In this document: piece by piece, positions 1-3,857 of the stretch
Numbering within the stretch: the stretch's first letter is position 1
How the letters are laid out: each line of letters begins with the position of its first letter
Source: JALZHR01 sp036389695
GTDB taxonomy: Bacteria; Acidobacteriota; Blastocatellia; Pyrinomonadales; Pyrinomonadaceae
Assembly: GCA_036389695.1 (NCBI GenBank)
Contig: DASVWG010000240.1
Location: 1-6,667 of the forward strand
Direction: 5' to 3'
Length of the DNA: 6,667 nucleotides
The notes under the pieces: generated by a model
What the model was told of the DNA's origin: nothing
The model's input: only the letters and a program-made list of their open reading frames with translations
The model's database searches: none
Translations under genes and position numbers: made by a program

Positions 1-1337
1 AAACCGGCGCGCGGCATCTGACACGGCTTTCGCGGGCGGCGACGGATTTGCTCCGGCGCGATTTGCAGGAAAAAATTGCCGCTGATAAAACGCTTCAATC
101 TTCGCGCGAAGATTTATTAAACGAAGCCGAAAAACGTCTCATACAGCTCTGGCAAAGCGAACAAAATGTCGGTTTACAGCGCGTCATCAACGCGACGGGC
201 GTCATTATTCACACCAATTTAGGGCGCGCGCCGCTTTCGGAAAACGCCCGACGAGCGATTTTTGAAAAAGCCTCGCGTTACTCGAATCTCGAATACAATC
301 TCGAAACCGGCAAACGCGGTCGGCGCGGCGCGCACGCCGAGCATCTTCTGGCGGAGCTGACCGGCGCGGAATCTGCTTTGATAGTCAACAACTGCGCGGC
401 GGCGGCGTTTCTGGTTTTAACGGTTTTCGCGCAGGGCGGCGAGGTCATAATCTCGCGCGGCGAGCTGGTCGAAATCGGCGGCGATTTTCGCGTGCCGGAA
501 GTTTTGGCGCAGTCCGGCGCGGTCTTAAAAGAAGTCGGCGCGACCAACCGGACGCGCGTTTCCGATTACGAAAAAGCGATTGGCGAAAACACGCGGATGA
601 TTCTGCGCGTTCATCCTTCGAATTATCGCATCGTCGGTTTTACGGCGACGCCGAATTTGAAGGAAATCGCCGACCTCGCGCAGCAAAACGATTTGATTCT
701 TTACGAAGACGCCGGTTCGGGCGCGCTGCTTGATTTGTCCGAATACGGTTTGAGCGAAGAGCCGGTTATTTCCCAATCGCTCGTCGCGGGCGCTGACGTG
801 GTGACGTTCAGCGGCGACAAGCTTCTGGGCGGCGTGCAGGCGGGCTTGATTGTCGGACGCCGCGAAATCCTGGAAAAACTGCGCCGCCATCCGCTCTATC
901 GCGCCCTGCGCGTCGATAAATTAATTTACGCCGCGCTCGAAGCGACCTTCGAAGCCTTTCGCCGCGACACGGTTTTAGAGGAAATTCCCGTTCTGAAAAT
1001 GCTTTCGACGACCGGCGAAGAGCTCAAAACGCGCGTTTCGCAATTCGCACAAAAACTGCACGAAAGATTAAGCGAAACCAGCGAATTGAAATTTGAAATA
1101 ACGGAAGGAAATTCCGTCATCGGCGGCGGCTCCGCCCCGATGGTTCAGCCCGCGACGACGCTGCTCGCGCTCAGACACGAAAAAATGTCGGTCAGCCGTC
1201 TGGAAGAAACTTTGCGCTTATCGAAACCGCCGGTGATTACGCGGATTCTGGAAGACAAAGTTTTGATAGATTTGCGAACGGTTTCCGGAGCGGAAGAAGC
1301 GGAAATTTTAGAAGTTTTAGGAAATTTGAAATCGTGA
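1..1337 (+). CDS. selA: L-seryl-tRNA(Sec) selenium transferase SelA, 5'-truncated by window edge
   Basis: SelA is a PLP enzyme that converts seryl-tRNA(Sec) to selenocysteyl-tRNA(Sec) using selenophosphate in the cytoplasm, so the organism probably makes selenoproteins. The visible protein has the family hallmarks in order: VINATGVIIHTNLGRAPLS, a NNCAAA segment, SRGELVEIGGDFRVP, GATNRTR, VHPSNY, EDAGSGALLDL, and the PLP-lysine motif TFSGDKLLGGVQAG, whose lysine is codon 258 counted from the TTG at 48. The C-terminus ends in the expected KVLIDLRT segment and a TGA stop. The frame is open from base 3 with no stop before the TTG at 48. The conserved VINATG motif lies about 40 residues closer to that TTG than it does to the start of E. 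coli SelA (463 aa). The true start is therefore upstream of the window and the TTG is only an internal codon. No selB or selC is visible. Identification is secure; only the start is missing. Confidence 0.95.
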   Translation, partial: TGARHLTRLSRAATDLLRRDLQEKIAADKTLQSSREDLLNEAEKRLIQLWQSEQNVGLQRVINATGVIIHTNLGRAPLSENARRAIFEKASRYSNLEYNLETGKRGRRGAHAEHLLAELTGAESALIVNNCAAAAFLVLTVFAQGGEVIISRGELVEIGGDFRVPEVLAQSGAVLKEVGATNRTRVSDYEKAIGENTRMILRVHPSNYRIVGFTATPNLKEIADLAQQNDLILYEDAGSGALLDLSEYGLSEEPVISQSLVAGADVVTFSGDKLLGGVQAGLIVGRREILEKLRRHPLYRALRVDKLIYAALEATFEAFRRDTVLEEIPVLKMLSTTGEELKTRVSQFAQKLHERLSETSELKFEITEGNSVIGGGSAPMVQPATTLLALRHEKMSVSRLEETLRLSKPPVITRILEDKVLIDLRTVSGAEEAEILEVLGNLKS

Positions 1338-1344
1338 GAAAAAT

Positions 1345-1364
1345 TGTAGGGGCACGCCCCTACA
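1345..1364. terminator. perfect palindrome between convergent genes, possible bidirectional terminator
   Basis: The arms TGTAGGGGC (1345-1353) and GCCCCTACA (1356-1364) are perfectly complementary around two bases. They lie in the 35-bp gap between the selA stop and the minus-strand hydrolase stop. On the minus strand the stem is followed by AATTTTTC, which suits an intrinsic terminator for the hydrolase. The T-run on the plus side is weak (TTTCCT). The same sequence could instead be one copy of a dispersed REP-like palindrome. That cannot be settled from a single copy. Confidence 0.55.
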
Positions 1365-1372
1365 TTTCCTGC

Positions 1373-2332
1373 TTAGAGTTTTCGATAAAACTCCACGCCT
1401 TCTTTTAATTCAACCGCGATTTTGCCTTCGGATTCGGCGTAGTCGAGATGCGCGACGGCTTCGGAGACGGCTAAAAATCGCTGCGCGTTTTCCGCGACGG
1501 CTTCGGGAAAAAGCTTTAAGGCAAGCTCGAAAGCCGTTATGCCGTTTTGTGTCACCAAATCAATAACTTTTCTCTGGCGCTCGTCGATGGCGCGGACGTA
1601 GCGATGGAAAATTTCATCGAAATCCGTGACCGGCTCGCCGTGTCCGCTGTAAGTTAAAGTCGGCGAAAAAGAGCGCAGGCGGGCGAGGCTGACCAGATAT
1701 TCAGCCAGCGAGCGAAAGCGTTTTCGATTGTCAATCGGGTCGGGCGAGAGAATCGGGTTCGGCGTGATGCGTTTCAGAACGCAGTCGCCGCAGAGTAGTG
1801 TGCGGTTCGATTCGCGGATAAACGAGCAGGAGCCGGGCGTGTGTCCGGGCGTGTGCAGGACTTTTAAAACGCCGCTCGCAAATTCCAGTTCCATTTCGTC
1901 CTGGAGCAAATCGAATTCGCCGTCTTCCAGCGAATCGGTCAAAAGCCGCACTTCCGCGTAAAAATCGTGCATTTTATGAAAAACTTCCGCCGGAACGCCG
2001 GCGCGATAAAGAAGATTTTCGTGTTCGGCGCGAGCGAGTCGCCCGAAAAGATGTCCGGTTTCCCAACTGTGCACGAGAATCGAAGCGTTTTTCGCTTCGT
2101 CGCGCACTTGTTTTGCCAGTCCGCAATGGTCTTCGTGCGCGTGCGTCAAAACGATTCTTTCGATGTCGGAAAACTTTACGCCGTTTCGCTGCAAGCCTTC
2201 GCGTAAGGCGGCGGCGGCTTCCTTCGTCTTCGGTCCGGCGTCAATCAGCGTCAAAGGCTCTTCTTTAATGAGATAAACGTTGACGTCGCCGATATAAAAA
2301 GGCGTCGGGATGGCGAGCGGAATTATTTTCAT
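1373..2332 (-). CDS. metallo-beta-lactamase-fold hydrolase (glyoxalase II / LACTB2-like)
   Basis: This 319-aa protein has the MBL-fold metal-binding set. Counting from the chosen ATG these are HAHEDH (His64, His66, Asp68, His69), HTPGH ending at His164, the CGDC aspartate at 183 and the SGH histidine at 231. Together they predict a binuclear zinc hydrolase. The N-terminal segment up to LIDAGPKT (about 1-36) is the usual first beta-sandwich half. A helical C-terminal region (about 235-319) resembles the winged-helix tail of LACTB2-like members. The substrate is unknown; thioester or phosphodiester hydrolysis are family possibilities. I chose the ATG at 2332 (MKIIPLAIPTPF). An earlier ATG at 2350 would add six residues but lies inside the terminator hairpin of the upstream peptide gene. 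The 2332 start has no Shine-Dalgarno sequence, whereas AGGAGG lies 13 nt before the 2350 ATG, so the start is uncertain. No signal peptide is seen, so it is probably cytoplasmic. Confidence 0.88.
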   Translation of the reverse strand: MKIIPLAIPTPFYIGDVNVYLIKEEPLTLIDAGPKTKEAAAALREGLQRNGVKFSDIERIVLTHAHEDHCGLAKQVRDEAKNASILVHSWETGHLFGRLARAEHENLLYRAGVPAEVFHKMHDFYAEVRLLTDSLEDGEFDLLQDEMELEFASGVLKVLHTPGHTPGSCSFIRESNRTLLCGDCVLKRITPNPILSPDPIDNRKRFRSLAEYLVSLARLRSFSPTLTYSGHGEPVTDFDEIFHRYVRAIDERQRKVIDLVTQNGITAFELALKLFPEAVAENAQRFLAVSEAVAHLDYAESEGKIAVELKEGVEFYRKL

Positions 2333-2336
2333 AAAT

Positions 2337-2365
2337 AAAAAGGTTGCCATTATATAATAGCAACC
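2337..2365 (-). terminator. intrinsic terminator of peptide gene 1
   Basis: On the minus strand the stem GGTTGC (2365-2360) pairs with GCAACC (2347-2342) around an AT-rich, nearly palindromic loop. It is followed by five Ts, an A and three more Ts. The equivalent hairpin downstream of peptide gene 2 is GGCTGC/GCAGCC, a compensatory T-A to C-G change, which supports a real stem. The hydrolase ATG at 2332 begins four bases after the T5 run, so hydrolase expression would need read-through or another promoter. Confidence 0.75.
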
Positions 2366-2400
2366 TCCTACAGCATTTTAACAATGCGTCGAAATTGATT

Positions 2401-2628
2401 CTAACAACTAAAACTACACCAGCGCCAACAGCTATTCGACCAGTTGACGCAATATTCGTGCGTGCCGCCCCACGCGATGCAGTCGTCATAACGCGTTTCG
2501 CATTCGCTGCAGCAGGGCGCCGCGCCTTGCGGCGTAGTTCCAAAATCGGTAAAAGTCATCACGCCCAAAGCGAAAAGCATGACGCCTAAAATGATAAATT
2601 TGCGGCTCAGCCTGAGAATATTTTTCAT
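2401..2628 (-). CDS. secreted eight-cysteine peptide precursor, copy 1
   Basis: This 75-aa precursor has a basic N-terminus (Lys2, Arg6, Arg9, Lys10), a hydrophobic stretch at about 11-24 and a plausible signal-peptidase site after Gly-Ala-Ala (residues 35-37). That would leave a 38-aa mature peptide with eight cysteines at 39, 40, 43, 50, 60, 67, 71 and 75. The spacing C-C-x2-C-x6-C-x9-C-x6-C-x3-C-x3-C is identical in the paralogue at 3271-3501. Four disulfides, or metal binding, are possible. The ATG at 2628 was chosen because GGAGG (2641-2637) sits 8 nt upstream, and the paralogue has the same arrangement. A longer frame from a TTG at 2673 is only leader RNA. I do not recognise a named family. 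Bacteriocin-like, signalling or structural roles are all possible. No modification enzyme, exporter or immunity gene is seen nearby. It follows a small ORF (2715-2906) in a likely shared transcript. Confidence 0.82.
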   Translation of the reverse strand: MKNILRLSRKFIILGVMLFALGVMTFTDFGTTPQGAAPCCSECETRYDDCIAWGGTHEYCVNWSNSCWRWCSFSC

Positions 2629-2636
2629 TGTTGTTT

Positions 2637-2641
2637 CCTCC
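2637..2641 (-). promoter_or_regulatory. ribosome binding site of peptide gene 1
   Basis: GGAGG on the minus strand lies 8 nt before the ATG at 2628. It fixes the start inside a longer open frame and is conserved at the same spacing in copy 2. Confidence 0.85.
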
Positions 2642-2668
2642 ATTTTCAATAAATTAAACCTAGAGACG

Positions 2669-2720
2669 GGCAACTATCAGCGTTTTTTGTAAAAGGGGGC
2701 TTGCCTACCGGCTTTTACAA
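2669..2720 (-). promoter_or_regulatory. conserved leader hairpin with possible pseudoknot, copy 1
   Basis: On the minus strand TTGTAAAAG (2720-2712) pairs perfectly with CTTTTACAA (2695-2687) around a 16-nt loop. The loop contains GGCAA (2705-2701), which is complementary to TTGCC (2673-2669) just downstream and could form a pseudoknot. All 34 bases of the hairpin are identical in copy 2 although the flanking DNA has diverged strongly. It lies between the small ORF and the peptide ribosome binding site. The stem is followed by As, not Ts, on this strand, so it is not a terminator. It could be a translational control element, a processing site or a REP-like sequence. It matches no riboswitch consensus I know. 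Confidence 0.5.
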
Positions 2721-2906
2721 ATTTATATGCCGAAACTCAAAGAGTTTGAAATTAGCTATTGTATCTAGAAACCGAAAATGCGGAGTTTCATTCAGGAATG
2801 ATTTTTCGACTGGATTCGCGCCGACGATTAACTTAATCTTCTTAGTGAAGCCAGTGGTCATATGAACCTCACGCATTGGGCTAGATTTAGTTAGCTCATT
2901 TATCAA
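2715..2906 (-). CDS. conserved small ORF upstream of peptide gene 1, unknown function
   Basis: This frame encodes 63 residues from a TTG at 2906, or 48 from the ATG at 2861, which has GAGG 5 nt upstream. It is not recognisable as any family. The reason to call it is its homologue at 3601-3798. From GFTKKI to FKLFEF the two proteins align over 40 residues without a gap, with 17 identities. Both ends are conserved (GFTKKI.LIV and FKLF.F) and the middle is variable. Codon changes look coding: one shared leucine is CTC here and TTA there, and several TKSSP codons differ only in third positions. No transmembrane segment or cysteine motif is present. The TTG would coincide with the likely transcript start, which favours the ATG, but the synonymous changes upstream of the ATG favour the longer form. 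It could be an accessory or immunity protein for the peptide, but that is speculation. It may also be leader RNA that happens to be open. Confidence 0.45.
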   Translation of the reverse strand: MINELTKSSPMREVHMTTGFTKKIKLIVGANPVEKSFLNETPHFRFLDTIANFKLFEFRHINL

Positions 2907-2909
2907 GAT

Positions 2910-2934
2910 ATTATATACTCAAAGGCGAAGTCAA
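2910..2934 (-). promoter_or_regulatory. candidate promoter of cassette copy 1
   Basis: On the minus strand TTGACT (2934-2929) is followed after 13 bases by a perfect TATAAT (2915-2910). An overlapping TAATAT gives a spacer of 15. Copy 2 has the same pair (TTGACT and TATACT, also 13 apart). The boxes are good sigma-70 matches but the spacer is shorter than usual. Transcription from here would give the peptide gene a leader of roughly 275 nt containing the small ORF and the hairpin. Confidence 0.45.
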
Positions 2935-2941
2935 GATTTTC

Positions 2942-2949
2942 CCGAAAGC
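2942..2949. repeat. left target-site duplication of the MITE-like element
   Basis: CCGAAAGC abuts the left terminal inverted repeat and recurs at 3171-3178 against the right one. Removing the element and one copy restores CCCGAAAGCTTCGGG, a hairpin with 6-bp arms, suggesting insertion into a small palindrome. Confidence 0.7.
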
Positions 2950-3170
2950 GGTAGTGTCCTAATAGAGTGTTGCCGGAAAAAACAGCCACGTCCTTCAGGA
3001 CGTGGTCGGAAAAAACGAATCAATAAAAGGGCGTTTCAACGACCTTCCCAGACAATGAATTGGCTCAAGCCAAAGAAAAAGGACGTTGAAACGCCCTTTC
3101 GATATTTATCCCTCATTTGACCACGCCCTGCAGGACGTGGCTATTTACAACACTTTATTAGCACACTACC
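2950..3170. mobile_element. 221-bp MITE-like palindromic element with 8-bp target duplications
   Basis: The ends are 23-bp inverted repeats with two mismatches (2950-2972 and 3148-3170), starting GGTAGTGT at each outer end. They are flanked by the direct repeat CCGAAAGC (2942-2949 and 3171-3178), which looks like an 8-bp target duplication. Inside are nested inverted repeats: a 24-bp pair (2984-3007 and 3119-3142, two mismatches), each arm itself a hairpin; a perfect 16-bp pair (3026-3041 and 3084-3099); and a central TTGGCT/AGCCAA hairpin (3060-3073). The element is therefore one large nested palindrome. There is no transposase ORF, so it would need to be moved by a related IS elsewhere. I cannot name the IS family. 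It sits at the junction of the two cassette copies. Confidence 0.8.
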
Positions 3171-3178
3171 CCGAAAGC
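3171..3178. repeat. right target-site duplication of the MITE-like element
   Basis: This is the second copy of CCGAAAGC, directly after the right terminal inverted repeat. It continues into TTCGGG, which completes the pre-insertion palindrome. Confidence 0.7.
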
Positions 3179-3182
3179 TTCG

Positions 3183-3203
3183 GGCAAGCGGAATAATTTT
3201 CAT
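3183..3203 (-). pseudogene. duplicated 5' stub of the MBL-fold hydrolase gene
   Basis: The minus-strand reading from the ATG at 3203 gives MKIIPLA, the same first seven residues as the hydrolase at 2332. Its DNA differs mainly at synonymous sites (ATA to ATT, CTC to CTT). It then runs out of homology into the junction and the MITE-like element. It lies just after the terminator of peptide gene 2, exactly as the intact hydrolase lies after that of peptide gene 1. It is a relic of the cassette duplication and encodes nothing functional. Confidence 0.75.
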
Positions 3204-3234
3204 AAAAAAAGGCTGCCATTATAAAATAGCAGCC
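3204..3234 (-). terminator. intrinsic terminator of peptide gene 2
   Basis: On the minus strand GGCTGC (3234-3229) pairs with GCAGCC (3216-3211), followed directly by seven Ts (3210-3204). This is a textbook rho-independent terminator about 36 nt after the peptide stop. The stem covaries with the copy 1 hairpin. Confidence 0.88.
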
Positions 3235-3270
3235 TCTCGCGGCATTTTAACAATCCAGTCGAAATTGATT

Positions 3271-3501
3271 TTAACAATAGATATCACAGTATTGCCAGCA
3301 ATACCTTGCTTCTCGCTCACACTGTGCCCATCTCCCTCCGCCAAGGATGCAGCTATTATGATTCGGGTCGCAATCGGAGCAACATAACTGCGAAGCGCCG
3401 GACGGCGCGGCTCCAAAATCGGTAAAAGTCAGAACGCCCAGAGCAAAAAGCATAATGGCTAACACGATAAACTTGCGACTAACTTTGAGAATATTTTTCA
3501 T
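3271..3501 (-). CDS. secreted eight-cysteine peptide precursor, copy 2
   Basis: This 76-aa paralogue of the product of 2401-2628 has the same basic N-terminus, a hydrophobic stretch at about 11-24 and a possible cleavage after Gly-Ala-Ser (residues 35-37). Eight cysteines at 40, 41, 44, 51, 61, 68, 72 and 76 keep exactly the spacing of copy 1, with one residue added just before the first. In the leader (1-36), 27 of 36 residues match copy 1. From the first cysteine on, only 13 of 37 match, and eight of those are cysteines. The ATG at 3501 has GGAGG (3514-3510) 8 nt upstream. The mature part is rich in Trp, Tyr and charged residues. An extracellular disulfide-bonded peptide is the best reading; its activity is unknown. 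It is followed by a strong terminator and preceded by the small ORF at 3601-3798. Confidence 0.82.
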   Translation of the reverse strand: MKNILKVSRKFIVLAIMLFALGVLTFTDFGAAPSGASQLCCSDCDPNHNSCILGGGRWAQCEREARYCWQYCDIYC

Positions 3502-3509
3502 TGTTGTTT

Positions 3510-3514
3510 CCTCC
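3510..3514 (-). promoter_or_regulatory. ribosome binding site of peptide gene 2
   Basis: GGAGG on the minus strand lies 8 nt before the ATG at 3501, matching copy 1 exactly. It rules out the longer TTG-initiated frame from 3552. Confidence 0.85.
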
Positions 3515-3547
3515 ATTTTCAATTTCTTGAAATTAAACCTAGCGACG

Positions 3548-3598
3548 GGCAACTGCCGGCGTTTTTGTAAAAGGGGGCTTGCCTACCGGCTTTTACAA
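3548..3598 (-). promoter_or_regulatory. conserved leader hairpin with possible pseudoknot, copy 2
   Basis: The 34-nt hairpin (3598-3565 on the minus strand) is identical to the copy 1 element. It has a 9-bp stem and a loop containing GGCAA (3583-3579). The complementary TTGCC (3552-3548) downstream is also conserved, although bases between the two differ from copy 1. Perfect retention next to diverged sequence suggests a constrained RNA or DNA element, or recent gene conversion. Confidence 0.5.
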
Positions 3599-3600
3599 TT

Positions 3601-3798
3601 TTATTTGCTGTCGGTCGGAGAAATAAACCCAAATAATTTGAAGCGAATAAGAGGCTGCTGCTTCAAAAAACGCGCGGCGTCGTTCGGAAAGAATCTATTG
3701 ATTTGGACAACGCAGACAATTAACTCAATCTTCTTAGTGAAGCCTGCTCCCATATAAATCTCACGCGTTGGACTGGATTTCGTTATTGCGCCTCTCAA
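3601..3798 (-). CDS. conserved small ORF upstream of peptide gene 2, unknown function
   Basis: This frame encodes 65 residues from a TTG at 3798, or 50 from the ATG at 3753. It is the homologue of the ORF at 2715-2906. Shared blocks are TKSSP.RE near the start, GFTKKI.LIV in the middle and FKLF.F near the end, ungapped over 40 residues, with a hypervariable stretch between. The stop lies just before the conserved leader hairpin. It is probably co-transcribed with peptide gene 2 from the promoter-like element at 3802-3826. No recognised domain, signal peptide or membrane segment. It is more basic than its copy 1 partner. The ribosome binding site for the ATG is poor (GAGA). Coding status rests on the comparison between the copies. 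Confidence 0.45.
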   Translation of the reverse strand: MRGAITKSSPTREIYMGAGFTKKIELIVCVVQINRFFPNDAARFLKQQPLIRFKLFGFISPTDSK

Positions 3799-3801
3799 GA
3801 T

Positions 3802-3826
3802 AGTATATGATTAAAGAAAAAGTCAA
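3802..3826 (-). promoter_or_regulatory. candidate promoter of cassette copy 2
   Basis: On the minus strand TTGACT (3826-3821) and TATACT (3807-3802) are separated by 13 bases, matching the position and spacing in copy 1. The element lies in the divergent region before the oxidoreductase gene and overlaps its most upstream possible start codon (3807). Confidence 0.42.
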
Positions 3827-3857
3827 GATTTTTGCTGGCTGGCGACAATCGCCGAAT

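Larger units (their letters stand above)
2313..2940 (-). repeat. tandem cassette copy 1 (small ORF + Cys-rich peptide gene)
   Basis: This block is homologous, in the same orientation, to 3183-3831. Shared landmarks in minus-strand order are a TTGACT/TATAAT-type promoter, a 63-65 codon ORF, an identical 34-nt hairpin, a GGAGG site, the peptide gene, a terminator hairpin, and the first codons of the hydrolase (MKIIPLA). The hydrolase end of copy 1 is the intact gene. Similarity is patchy: nearly identical over the leader-peptide codons, hairpin and ribosome binding site, and low over the peptide core and the middle of the small ORF. The duplication is therefore old. Boundaries are judged by eye and could shift by about 10 bp. 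Confidence 0.85.
3183..3831 (-). repeat. tandem cassette copy 2 (small ORF + Cys-rich peptide gene)
   Basis: This is the second copy of the block at 2313-2940, with the same elements in the same order. It begins with the hydrolase stub and ends at the shared GTCAAGATTTT sequence, just before the oxidoreductase gene. About 240 bp (2941-3182) separate it from copy 1, nearly all of it the MITE-like element. Without that insertion the two copies would be almost directly adjacent. Confidence 0.85.

Noticed and set aside
1335..1337. selA TGA stop as a possible selenocysteine codon
   Set aside because: The protein ends at the normal family length after KVLIDLRT, and no conserved extension or SECIS-like hairpin follows.
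2265..2589. Open frames on both strands overlapping peptide gene 1
   Set aside because: They lack the ribosome binding site and signal-peptide structure of the 2401-2628 frame and are not preserved in copy 2.
2629..2673. Longer peptide precursor starting at a TTG (MPVSRFN...), also seen in copy 2
   Set aside because: The added codons cover the ribosome binding site and leader, and the copies differ there by an insertion. The strong GGAGG at 8 nt spacing picks the downstream ATG.
2669..2720. c-di-GMP (GEMM) or other known riboswitch before the peptide genes
   Set aside because: A GGTAGG stretch is suggestive, but the conserved cores and paired helices of those classes are absent, so I call it only an unassigned hairpin.
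2950..3170. Intact insertion sequence at the cassette junction
   Set aside because: At 221 bp with no transposase frame it can only be a non-autonomous element.
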